DNA of 64,000 nt from positions 248,001-312,000 of the forward strand of contig ML996700.1 of NCBI GenBank assembly GCA_010356995.1, read 5' to 3'. The position numbers and the translations under genes are program-made. The notes under the pieces were generated by a model. It was given only the letters and a program-made list of their open reading frames with translations, had not been told where the DNA came from and did no database searches. Below, in pieces: positions 1 through 10,499 of the stretch (the stretch's first letter is position 1; each line of letters opens with the position of its first letter). This stretch comes from Trichodelitschia bisporula (taxonomy: Eukaryota > Ascomycota > Dothideomycetes > Phaeotrichales > Phaeotrichaceae).

Positions 1-280
1 CGATCTATCAAAACCCCTAAAATGCCATGTAAGCCTAATACTTGCCACACAACTGAACACCGAGCGAACTCTCCTTTATTGAGTACTCTCAGTCTCTCGC
101 TCTCTCATCTCCCCCAGCTCTGTCCAATTCACTTCACTCGAGCTCCCGCATAGAATAGAGCTCGTCGGCCGGTGACCTAAGGTTAACAGCACCTTCTCAG
201 GATCACCCACGGCCAGCACTACTAGCACGTCTCCTCGCTATCCCTTCTTTCGCCCTCGTCTCTTACCGTAACACTTAAAT

Positions 281-1843
281 ATGGATATATCCGCCGCGGA
301 CCTCGTGCGCCTGCTTCTTCCCAAGCTCCCCTCCATCACAAAGTCCATCCTCCTCCACGCCCTTCGCCTCTCCGATACGTCCGCAAAATGGGACCTCCGC
401 ACCGCACTCACCATGGCCATTCTCCGCTGCCTCGTCGGCACCGACACACCCCACCCAATGGGCAAGCAACAGCACAACTCAATTCGTGATCCCGGAGTTA
501 AAGGCCGGCTCTGGGTCTCGCGACTCGCGCTCCCCGCCCCACCCGAGGATGACGCGCGGGCGACTCTCTTCGCCGCCATTGAGGCTATGAAGCTCGACGG
601 CATCGAAACATACACGCAGCCGGCTATCCTGCCCGTCGAGGCGGAATGGACGGGCTACCGGCCCAACGTAGCCAAAGATGCGCCCGAGCCTTCCATCTCC
701 GAGGCTGAGAAGTACGAATCCCTGCTCAAAGACGCGTCGGGTCCAACTGTCATCCTATACTTCCATGGCGGCGCCTACTTCCTCATGGATCCCGCCACGC
801 ACCGCAATGCCACGGCGCGTCTGGCGCAGCTCACAAAGGGCCGCGTGCTCAGTGTGCGCTACCGCCTCTCGCCGCAGAATCCCTTTCCCGCCGCTCTCCT
901 CGACGGCCTAGTCGCGTACCTGTCCCTTCTCCATCCGCCTCCAGGCGCTCCCCACGCCGCGGTGAAGCCGGAGAACATTGTCTTCGCAGGCGACTCAGCC
1001 GGCGGGAACCTCGCGACCGCGCTGCTGCAATTCCTCCTCCAAGCACAGCGCGCTAACGGCGGCCACCCACCGCCGATTTCCTTCCACGGCGCCCGCATCC
1101 CGCTCGCTCTCCCCGCCGGCGTCTCGCTCAATTCTCCATGGATGGATGTCACGCGCTGTCTGTCGAGCCTGGTGTCCAACGCCAAGTGGGACTACCTCCC
1201 TCCGCCCACGGCCCTCGAAGCCCTGCGCTACACGCCGGACGATATTTGGCCCACGAAGCCACCGCGCGTCGACGTCTTCTGCGACGGAGCCGCGATGACA
1301 CACCCGCTTGTTTCGCCGCTTGCGGCGCTGGATTGGACAGGTGCGCCACCTGTGTACATTGTTAGTGGCGAGGAGATGCTCGCGGATGAGGCACAGGTGG
1401 TCGCGGCGCGAATGGCGCGGCAGGGCGTGGTGGTCGAGTGGGAGCAGTGGGAGGCGATGCCGCATTGCTTTGCGATGGTGTTTCAGGGGACGGAGATAAA
1501 TCGGCGCGTGTTCGATACATGGTCGGACTTTTGCGTGCGTGTTACTACGGGGCAGGAGGTAAAGCCGCACGGAGTATGGGTGGAGGCTAAGACGTGGGAA
1601 AGGAAGGAAGTGGATGTTAAGGGCCTGACAGCTATGCCGGATGATGAGGTGTTGCGGCAGATGCGGGAAAAGAGGGACGAGAGGATCAGGGTCGGAGAGG
1701 AGTATTTGAAGAAGTTGGCTGAAGAGGGAGTAGGCAAGGTCCAGGCCGATCATGCGAAGAAGGGCCAAGCCAAGCATGAGGTGCATGCAAAGGAAGAGGA
1801 GGCGAAGGCCAATGGCAAGGCCGGAGAGACAGCGAAGTTATAA
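281..1843 (+). CDS. HSL-family alpha/beta hydrolase (esterase/lipase-like)
   Basis: Single-exon protein of 520 residues, starting at the ATG at 281 after a CT-rich leader. The sequence shows the hormone-sensitive-lipase group signatures of the alpha/beta hydrolase fold: the oxyanion-hole HGG at residues 162-164 (FHGGAYF), the nucleophile elbow GDSAGG with Ser239, a probable acid Asp369 in LADEA, and a probable catalytic His395 in MPHCF. Family knowledge implies hydrolysis of short-chain esters or acylglycerols; the substrate cannot be read from sequence. The first 120 residues are a helical cap-like region and I see no clear signal peptide, so it is probably intracellular or membrane-associated. 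After about residue 430 there is an unusual Lys/Glu-rich tail of some 90 residues that is not part of the catalytic fold. The next gene is on the other strand. Confidence 0.9.
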   Translation: MDISAADLVRLLLPKLPSITKSILLHALRLSDTSAKWDLRTALTMAILRCLVGTDTPHPMGKQQHNSIRDPGVKGRLWVSRLALPAPPEDDARATLFAAIEAMKLDGIETYTQPAILPVEAEWTGYRPNVAKDAPEPSISEAEKYESLLKDASGPTVILYFHGGAYFLMDPATHRNATARLAQLTKGRVLSVRYRLSPQNPFPAALLDGLVAYLSLLHPPPGAPHAAVKPENIVFAGDSAGGNLATALLQFLLQAQRANGGHPPPISFHGARIPLALPAGVSLNSPWMDVTRCLSSLVSNAKWDYLPPPTALEALRYTPDDIWPTKPPRVDVFCDGAAMTHPLVSPLAALDWTGAPPVYIVSGEEMLADEAQVVAARMARQGVVVEWEQWEAMPHCFAMVFQGTEINRRVFDTWSDFCVRVTTGQEVKPHGVWVEAKTWERKEVDVKGLTAMPDDEVLRQMREKRDERIRVGEEYLKKLAEEGVGKVQADHAKKGQAKHEVHAKEEEAKANGKAGETAKL

Positions 1844-2213
1844 CGGCGCTGGAGTTGTTAAGGGGTAACTATCATGGCACAATGGAAGCAAGCTGAGCCT
1901 GATAGCCACGCTTGCTTAGACGACTATGGACAGTGATACCCAATACAGCGGCGATGTTTTGTAGTTCAAATTCACAAGCGAGAAGATACTAGTTTCAGTG
2001 AATTTAGTTAGCAGAGCATATCGTACACACACCTCCATCTGCTTTGCTGAATCCACTAGCAGTAACAAACCCGCCAGTGTGCCTCCTGAGCGCCGCATTT
2101 CCAAACGAGCCGTGACAAGGTGACAAGATCACAGTAGTCACATGGCCCGCATCCTAATGATATCAATCCAGAGCCCCATTTTGCCCCATGCGCCTCAGCC
2201 ACAACGAGATTGC
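1844..2213. other. Intergenic, convergent 3' ends
   Basis: This 370-bp spacer lies between the stop codons of the hydrolase (+) and the acidic protein (-). It should hold both 3' UTRs. I see no credible ORF or RNA gene in it. Confidence 0.6.
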
Positions 2214-2983
2214 CTAAGACTTGTGGCGCGAGCTACGGCGCGGCTCGCCGGTCTCGGTAGCGGCACGCTTCGGTTCCTTTTTCTTAGACGGAGTCTTTGC
2301 GCGGGAGCGCTTGGTGGAGGGAGGAGTTAACTCGGCATCGTCAGCTTCGGCGTCGACTTTGGCCTTCTTAGCAGGAGTCTTCGCCTCTTTGGCATCGGTG
2401 TCAGCGCCCGCGCTGACACTGGCGCCGTTGGTAGGCTCGATCTCGTCGTGAGCGCGCTTGTCGCCAACCTGAGCGCCGGCGGCCTCCGGTTCCTTAACTG
2501 CGAGGTCGCCACCCTCGCCGTTCTCCTGCTCCTTCGCCTCAGGTTTATTCGCTTCAGGTTCCTTCATCTCGCTGTCGCCAGCAGCTTCGCCAGCAGCTTC
2601 GCCATTGGCTGGCTTGGACTCGACCTTGGCCTCCTCAGCAGCTGCATCGCCATTGGCCGGCTTCTCGATGGGCTCGCCCTTGCCCTCCGGCTCAGTGACG
2701 TCGGTCTTGTCGGCGGTAATCGCATCCACGCCTTCCTTGACCGTGTTCGTAACGGCGGTTACGCCCTCCTTGACAGTATTGGTGGCATCGTTGCTGATTT
2801 CAGCCGCAACTACGAAAATCAGCGCGCGGCAGGGAAAATGTGGGGCGTGCTCCATTATGACGGAAGAACAAAGGGCCGCGACGTCATTGTAGGTAATGCG
2901 CAGGAGAAATGCGCGCACGCAACAACGACTGTAATGTAGGAGAACTTACCTTGCTGAACCTTCTCAGTGACTTCGTTGGCCAT
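2214..2983 (-). CDS. Small acidic/basic low-complexity protein with KEGV 11-residue repeats
   Basis: Two exons, complement(2214..2809, 2950..2983), separated by a 140-nt intron (donor GTAAGT, acceptor TAG), give 209 residues starting MANEVTEKVQQ. Not recognised as a named family. Residues 21-42 contain two exact-period 11-residue units, TNTVKEGVTAV and TNTVKEGVDAI, which resemble the amphipathic-helix KTKEGV repeats of synucleins and apolipoproteins. The middle (about 45-125) is rich in Glu, Ala, Pro and Gly. The C-terminal part (about 150-209) becomes basic, with KKAK, TKRSRAKTPSKKK and a final RRSSRHKS that look like nuclear-localisation or DNA-binding tails. The whole is probably largely disordered. 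The repeat suggests a lipid-facing helix and the tail suggests the nucleus; both are inference. The exon junction is fixed by frame, because the alternative CAG acceptor nearby would shift it. Confidence 0.75.
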
Positions 2984-4530
2984 GGTAGCAGTAGTTAAAG
3001 GCTTCGTTGACGTTGCGGTTTGCTGAGGGGAGTTGTTGCGCGTGCGACAGCGAAACAAGCGGGCTTGCGGCGCGAGGTGATTGGTGATGGATCTAGTCAA
3101 GGCGCAAGCGACGCAATTAAGAAATGGAGATGGCTACTGAGTGCGATATGAAGGGGAAAAGAAGAGGATTGATGTTCTGTTCTTGGGGGGGGGGGTGGAA
3201 AATGCTGACAGTTAAACTGCGGAGGTAGTTGATGAAAGGGATGATGGGGAGAGAAAGGGAGGGAGTGAGTTGAGTAAGAGAGAGAGCGAGAGGTCGCTCG
3301 CGGCGGCGGGAGGGAAGCTTGGACGTTGCTTCATGGGCTGCCGGAGTTCTTCCATTCTGTGGGGAGGGGAGGGGAAGGGCGGGGGGGGAAAGAACGACCG
3401 AAGCCCTGCCTTTCTGCATGCGATTTTCGGGTGGTACAAGGGGAGGGGGGGGGCACTGGGGGGGTTGGTTGCGGGCAGGCTGGCACGGCTGGGGAGAGAG
3501 GAGGACAGAGGGGGGGGAGTGGAAGTGGAGTGGAAGAAGAGGGCAGGAACAATGAACTAGCAACAACAAGTACGGATCCGTAAGAGAGCCCAGCCTCAAG
3601 GTTAGTAGTGGAACGGGAAGGGTCGACCGTTCACTGGCTGACTCGTTCCTTCCCGCATCCCGGGTAAGGCCCAAGCCACCGAAAGCCACCGTCGCCACCA
3701 TCGCCACACACGGACCTGCCACAACGTGCTGAGGTCAGCACGGCCGATCGATCATCGCGTAGCCCCCAGAAAAAGTGTGGGGAAATGAAAAAGGTCCATC
3801 ACTTCTCATTTACCATGATGCAGGAAAACCACCACCGAACGGAAAGCCTACATCCGTATAGAAACGTATCCCAATTCTCACCATGCGATGTGCGAAAAGA
3901 CCCAAACGGAGCGAGACTTGCCAGCAAAGAGCCAACACCATCAATAGCGTCGTCACACGGCCTTCCCTTCCCGCATAAACCTCTATCCTCTGCCTGTCAC
4001 GAGAATTCGCTGTCTTACAGTACAGCGCTGGCGCCAGCGCCGTAAAGTCGGGCCCCATCTCAGAATGCCTCGGAAAAAAGCAACGATTTCCGTGTGATAC
4101 GGGTAGTGGAATGTGTGAAGCAGAGAATCGATATCGGGTCGAAAGGTGTGCTGCATTCAGCCAACCACGAGCATTCTCCACTATGGATGGAATGTCATGT
4201 CGTTTCCATTGCAGATACGCACGCACCTTGGAGTCGAATGGGGCATGTCGGATGCAAGAAAACACAAACTCAAGAGGCGACGACTCGCTGCATCTATTGC
4301 TTAATGCATCGCAACCAGCTAACCTGGCCCGCTAGAACGCTCCCGCGAACCCGAAAGAACGAGAGATACTATGCTACGCGAAGAGAAGAGCATTATGCAA
4401 AACGTGCTAAAGTACACACACCTCAAACGTTCCATCCAAACGGCGACGGAAGAAATTACACGCCAGCATTCACATGAAGCTCGGGTATATTCGTGACATC
4501 CGCATCTCTTCGTTTCGTTCAAAATGGCTC
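2984..4530. other. Intergenic with G-rich low-complexity DNA
   Basis: The first 600 bp is the upstream region of the minus-strand acidic-protein gene. It contains a G11 run at 3185-3195 and further G-rich stretches to about 3520, that is, C-rich on the sense strand of that gene. Proline-rich open frames here are composition artefacts. From 3600 to 4530, which includes the 3' region of noxR, I see nothing definable. Confidence 0.6.
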
Positions 4531-6287
4531 CTATACTGCTTGGACCCAAATCTGCCAGACGACGTTAGTAACTCAGTTCAGACCAAAAGATGGAGAGGCA
4601 AAAACCCATACCTCCATCTTTCCCATCTCGCTTCTCTCCTTGCGCGCATCCGTCTTGGCCATTTGCATCGCGAGGTCGAGGTCCTCCTGGTCCGCCATGG
4701 TGATCATGTCACCCTCGTCCTTGACCTTGATCTTGAAGCTTGTTCGGATGCCGAATTTGGTGCGAATTTGGTCCACAAACTCTCCAAACCCGACACCGGC
4801 GGCAATCATGACGTATCGTGTGTCCTCGGCATGGACCTTGACCCGGATTTTGCGCACCTCAGGCCCAGATTTCCGCTTGGACACCCGCTTCGATGGCGCC
4901 TTGCTGACCATTTCAAAGTCCGCCTCGTCGTATGACGCCACGTATTCGTCCTCGTCCTCATCTCCCTCCTCCTCGGAGATGTACACCTCGCGTCCGGAAC
5001 CTCCACGGGACCCCCGACCGTACATGTCATATACGTCGTCTGGGTACCCGTTGTCATCGCGCTGCGACCGCCGAGCCCGTCCTCCGCCGCTGACCCGCTC
5101 TGACATTGTCCGCTGCGGGCCGTCGCGCATCCTCCGTCCGCGGGTATCTTCGCTCTGTGCGCGGGGAGCCGAGTAGCGCGAGGAGCCGGATGCTGATGAC
5201 GCAGGTGTGGCGAAGCCAGCAACCGACAGGTCGAGCGGCTTGGGCTTCGGTCCAGCACGCACTGATTCGGCGCGGGTAGGGATCTTGCTGCGGGACGAGG
5301 TGGGCGACATGGGCTTGTCGGTTTCGGGAGGGGGCGTCGGGGGGAAGACGGTGCGGGAGAGAGGCGGCTCGGATTGCTGCCGGTAGCGTGATTTGAGGTC
5401 AGGGCGGACAAGGTTACTGGCTGCGAAGGAAAGCTTCTCCTCTGGCCGGTCATCTTTGGCGGCTTCGGTCTTCTTTTGCATTTCGGCGCCTGTGAAGCCA
5501 GTAAATGCGTTATCACGGTCCGTTGCCGCGACGAGGCGCGCCTTGCCGAGGTAATTCTTTTGCTTGAGGTTCTTGACTTTGGCCTCGTTGGGGCGGTAGA
5601 TGATGCCGACCGGGATGGAGAAAACTGTATAGCCCTGAGACATGTCAGATGAGTCGGTCGATTGTGCAGAGAACATACCTCTGCTTGCTCCTTGATCGCC
5701 TCGTTGATGACGTCGTGGTCCGGCACCACCTTCTCCTGCGCTGCATATCTCAGATCTTGCATGCCCTGCTCCACTTGGCGGAGATATATGTAGCACAGGC
5801 CACGGTTGAAGAGCACCTCGCACGAAAAGAGTTTGAACTTGAGGCCCAGCTGCTCGTAGTCGATGTTGTTGTTGCCCCGGAGGTAGAGGAGCGTGTCATT
5901 GAAGTTTGCCAGGGCCTCCTCAAAGTCGCCCAGGAGGAAATTTGACACGCCCTGCTGGAAGTAGGCTACGGCGAGGTAGTTGTCGAGCTTGATGGCGCGA
6001 ATGTAGAAATCGACCTGAGTGCGCATCAGCGTAGCCCAGTGCACAAAGTAGCGCATTCCTTACCGCTTTTTCGTGCTCACCCAGCGTCGCGAATATAACG
6101 CCGCAGTTGAACAGAATCTTAGATGTGTCTGCGATTCGCTCGAAGGCTATGATGGCCTGGTCGAACTCGTTGTTGTCATAGTGGGCCAGGGCCTCGACCC
6201 ACGTTTCGATTTCCTGCGGCAACCCCGCGTGTCAGCGCTCAACACTTCGGCCACAATCTCAATGCGACGTACCTGCTTAAGCGACAT
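4531..6287 (-). CDS. noxR: NADPH oxidase regulator NoxR (p67phox-like)
   Basis: Five exons, complement(4531..4551, 4612..5634, 5679..6014, 6064..6213, 6273..6287), give 514 residues. The N-terminus (about 6-165) is a TPR array (WVEALAHYDNNEFDQAI, AVAYFQQGVSNFLLGDF, EVLFNRGLCYIYL) like the Rac-binding TPRs of p67phox. An activation-domain-like stretch follows (GIIYRPNEAKVKNLKQKNYL, about 178-197), then a long disordered Ser/Pro/Arg region and a C-terminal PB1 domain (about 425-512, ending KMEIWVQAV). In filamentous fungi NoxR binds active RacA and switches on NoxA/NoxB superoxide production at hyphal tips and in development. Exon 1 encodes only MSLKQ and the last exon only 21 nt (IWVQAV). If the final 60-nt intron is retained the protein instead ends EVWVFASPSFGLN. 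CCS1 is the next gene upstream on the same strand. Confidence 0.95.
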
Positions 6288-8734
6288 TGTTGCGGAACAA
6301 CGCGAAGTTCACGAGAGCGCGTTCCCGGGTAGTCGACAACCTTTTCGACCCGTCCCTGCTGCGGGGTACCGTACGCACGTCCGATCGTCGACGGGGGGGG
6401 CGTTGAAGTAGACAGCAGGGCCGTGAACGTCTCGAATATACGATGGGCAGCTTGCTGACGGGTGAAGAGGCGGGACTCGGCCTGGAATCGACGGTATATA
6501 CACGTTTGCTAACGGTAGCTCGGAATCGGAGCGGACCTGCGCTCTGGGAAACCAAGGACAGAAGGTGGAGTGAGTGGAGAAAGTGTGCTGCGATCGTGCA
6601 GTGGAGTGGGCAATTGGTGGGTTGGGCTGAATAGCCGCCGGAGGCTGACTCGGGCTCGCTTGCGGGCAAAAGCGTGAGAGGGAACGCGGAGGATAGCAAG
6701 GGACGTGATGGCAGTTGACGGAGGGGGGGCGGGGGAGGGTAAGATTAAGATAAACTGCAGCGGGAGCGTGGTACGTAAGATGGACGCCCTGGATGATGGT
6801 GGGGAGGATGCAGAGGAAGAGGGATGAAGCAAGACAGTAAGACGGGGGAAAGGGGAGTTTGAACAGATCAATTCCACGGTGCTGGGGCAGGAGTAGCAAA
6901 TATTCTTCTGCGGGAGGGCATGGCACACCTGGCAAGACACATGGGGGGAGGGTGAGGAGGGGAGGCGATAGGATAGGGTAGGGAGGGCGAAGGAAAAGGA
7001 AGCGGTTATACAACCCAGGAGACTGGCAGGTGGCTCGAATACTAGAACTACTCCGTACAGTACGAAGTACCTCCGTACAAACCTATCCAACACATCTCAT
7101 GCTTTTTTGCACAACTTTTTGTGATGGTATGCATTGTTTCGAAGGTTTAACTTGCAAGGTACTGGAGAGGACCAGGCGATGCCAGGCCCTCGCAATAATG
7201 CCCCCCTCCCTCCCAAAAGCCTTCAAGCATTGCCGGGCCTTTTGCTGCATCGACAGTGTCAGCCAGGAGCGCTTCAAGACGCCCAACCATTGGATGCTGG
7301 GGGAAGAGTGACCCCAGCAATGAGGAAACGGGCTGCAGCAAGTCAACGACATCACACCCGCCTCCCCCCCCCCCAGCTTAGCACCAGCCTTTTTCCTCAG
7401 ATGTCTCCAGATACGGTAAGTCGAGCATGAGTAGATAGAGCTATAATCCTTCGCTTCTAGGGTTGCAAAAGAATTGTTGAAGCTGGAAGCTGTCGATTTC
7501 GATGAAGCCTCACTTCATCTTCAACTTCAGCAATAGGGAGAGGCGCAAAAAGGACGGCCAGTGTCGACGGGGCTGTGTCACTTTCGTTTCAGAATCGTTC
7601 ACCTCGTCCAGTTATCCCCCCACTACACGTGATGGAGCGATGCATTGATCTCGAGCTTTTTTGCCAATCACCGCCCTTGAAACTCGCCGTCCTGTGGCGT
7701 CCCGAAATATCTCATTACCGAATTCGGTAGTCTTGCCTCTTCCGTCTCCGCAGTCGTTAGTTTGCTCGCAACTTCTCGGAAGCTGTGCGTCGTCGCCAGC
7801 CTGTCCAGAGGCCAAGATGGTCGTTGGTTGAAGGTCAGGGACAACAACGACAACAGTCTCGTGCTTCGCCTTGCGCGCCTGAAGAACGGTGTACCGGTAC
7901 GATTATCGCAAGGGCCGAACACACACACTACCGGCTACGTAGCCAGACGAGTTACCTATCACTCACATCCTCCACCTTGCACGAAAAGAGTGTGTCTTTG
8001 CTTTGGTAGGACCAGGTTGCGGCTCAACTTGTCCAGTTATCACGCCGCCTCGTCGGGGTTGGACTGTGCCTGAGCGGATCGACCCGAAACTCCAAGATGC
8101 CGGATGCAACGCTTGATGAAGGGGAACGTAAGGTGGTGCTATGATGCACAGCAGCAACCGCTCTGCGTTCCTGATCTCGCCTAATTTCAACCTCGACCTG
8201 AGTCGACTGCAGAGTAGCATAATTCGAGCCGATTAGCTTCATCCATGCAATGATTTTCCGTTGGGTTGGTTGAAACAAGGCCGCGATAGGACTCGACGGC
8301 ATGTTGGTAGGGGCTGGCATCTGGCGAGAGTTCAAGCCCATTATGGTCCTGTGGCGTGTATAACTACGCAGCAACGAGGGCATTTGCGACAGTGTTATTT
8401 CTTTGCTCACCCCACTCCTTTCGACTCAAAATAATAATCCGTCATCTTGTCACAGCAACCTCGCTCGGAATTCCTTCTTCGTCAGCGTTCGACACCATGA
8501 CCCGGCACATGTCGCGGTTTCACGTGCGTCTGACTTCACGAAAGACAAGACAGCCAAGTGCTGTGGAGAATTGATTGCGAAGCTGTCCGGCTCGACTAGG
8601 GCAGTCAGGATCGTGGCGTGATAATCTCATAGCAATCAAATCCCTCGAGACATGAAGCGGCAACCGCAGTATGGATCGGGTCCCGAGTCACCCAGATCCA
8701 CCCCTCGAGGTCCAAGATCCAGCGTGCGCCCTAC
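6288..8734. other. Long intergenic region upstream of noxR
   Basis: About 2.4 kb without a gene I can support. The part next to noxR (6390-7000) is C/T-rich on the noxR sense strand, including a run of eight Gs on the plus strand at 6393-6400, and is probably promoter plus long leader. Around 7050-7080 there is a cluster of CCGTAC/GTACCTCCGTAC motifs. A minus-strand frame at 8024-8410 has coding-like stretches but no recognised domain or supporting splice pattern. Confidence 0.5.
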
Positions 8735-9740
8735 CTACAACATTCCTCGGTCCACCTGCTCCTTTCGCTCCTCCCATACCGTCTTGCCTGTACAGGAGCA
8801 GACGGTCTTGTCGTTCTCCCACACACCCGCGCTTCGAGCGATGACGCCAACCAGGGTGTCTGGATCCTCCTGATCGAACTGCCCCCGTTGTTTTGACACC
8901 ACGATGCTGCGCCCTACCAATTCCCATACCCGCACGGGCTTGTCCAAGAAGACTGAGCCTACGCCGTCCTTCCCAACCTCCAAAGTGCCCAGTATTCCTC
9001 GCGACGGCGTCCTAAGCCCCTTCGCCTCCTGTACTGCCTCCCAGACCTTGCCTGTAGATTCGGGACCCGCGGATATGTCACCGCTCTCTCGTATCGTTGC
9101 GAAGTATGTGCCAGGGCTAACGCCGCGGATGCCGACATCGAATATGGAAAGTGTGGGTGCAACTTGTACGATGCGCACTAACCCGCGGACAGGATCCTTC
9201 ACCGATGTTGAGTGCGTCTCTAGGATGCAGACTGCGGCGCCTATCGTGCATAATGATTAGCAGCAAGCCTCCTACCCCACTACGCACGTTCGATAACTTA
9301 CTGTTGGGAGCGCCACTGCCGCGCAGAATGGCATCGCGACCTGTGCTCTGGATCGCGGCGACGACTGCCGATGGCGCGGCTGTGCCTTCAACAGCGACGA
9401 GTTGGCTTTGCAGGTCGGCGTTTACGCTCTTGATGCCTGTACCGCGGTTAGCGACGGCGGCCTATTGGGATGCACTGCGGCACGAGGTGGGCGTCTACCG
9501 CTCAGCTTGAACAACGACGACGACACATCCTTGATGCAGTCCTCGCAGCTGAGGTGCACGGCAAAGGTCGTCTGCGCCCCGAATCTTCGTCAGTTTTCCA
9601 GCCTGCGGGAAGAAGTGCTTGCTGTCGCATGCAATCGCACATTGTTCACTGTGCGGGCGTAGGCGGGAATGCCCAATACGCACCTGGAAGGGTGGAATAG
9701 TCGACGGAGTCGGTGTCTCTACGTCCGAAAGAGCAACCAT
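8735..9740 (-). CDS. CCS1: Copper chaperone for Cu/Zn superoxide dismutase
   Basis: Four exons, complement(8735..9240, 9302..9436, 9499..9571, 9684..9740), give 256 residues. Exon 2 opens an HMA-type domain I with a copper-binding CxxC (LSCEDC, Cys28 and Cys31) followed by IKSVNADL and [18 protein letters not shown], as in Ccs1/Lys7. Domain II is SOD-like ([39 protein letters not shown]). The C-terminal domain III carries the CxC motif (CSC, Cys236-Cys238) within [14 protein letters not shown]. The protein delivers Cu(I) and helps form the disulfide of Sod1 in the cytosol and intermembrane space. The start [19 protein letters not shown] gives a short leader before domain I. Donors GTGCGT, GTAGAC and GTAAGT were each fixed by keeping the frame across the conserved domain. 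The neighbour noxR concerns superoxide generation. Confidence 0.93.
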
Positions 9741-10499
9741 AGTGTTTGTGCGAGTATCTGACGGGCAACGATCTAACTGTTATGGCACTGGGTGCTTATG
9801 AACTTAACGGCTTTGAAATCCGATTTCAACTCCCGAGGCCAAGCAAACGTCATGCTAGGTCCCGCGGGGTGTTTCTGGACCCTTGTCCCTCGTTTGCTGG
9901 GGTAGTGGGCACGGCCGGGGTCTAGAACTAGGGTCGGCAAGGCTGAAAGCTTTCGCGGGCCAAAGGAACGCATGGACTACGTAATAAGGAATGTGGGAAG
10001 GGCGAGGCATCTACAACGTTCAAATGGGATACCTTTTATTGGAGACAATGGCTTGCTAGGTTACTTGCAACCACGCTGAAGTCAGTGTCGCCATGTGTTG
10101 AGTAGTCGACTTACTGTACAGGCTGAATAGAGGTGTCGAGGCTGGAAGATCAGGCGGCCGCTACCCACTTTGCCACTCTGGCAACCATAATCAAAGGTGA
10201 GCATGGCACTGGCCATGGAATGGAAGCAGCGTGCAGCTTACGACGTTCTAGTGTACCACAATAGATACCGTACACCGTCAACCCGTTTAAAAATGCATAC
10301 AACGGTGGGGGTATCAATGCATCAAACCCCAACGCGACAAGTGCAGAGGAGAACCGAGACCATGTAACCATTTCCGAGTGCAGCCGTGATGAATATAGCT
10401 ACCTAAACATCCGACTACGCAACAGCAGACTCCCATAACCAGAGATCTTGAAGATGTCATGCCTCGGCAGCACTACGACGAGCAGCACGCCTATCACTA
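9741..10499. other. Intergenic region
   Basis: This 759-bp spacer holds the CCS1 promoter and the 3' end of the zinc-finger/AT-hook gene, both on the minus strand. No ORF or RNA gene is supported here. Confidence 0.5.

Noticed and set aside
6309-7013. Long proline/serine-rich frames upstream of noxR
   Set aside because: Composition follows from C/T-rich leader DNA; no motif and overlapping frames of equal length.
8024-8410. Minus-strand frame of 128 residues with partly coding-like sequence
   Set aside because: No recognised domain, no flanking splice pattern extending it, and it lies between well-defined genes; not enough to call a gene.
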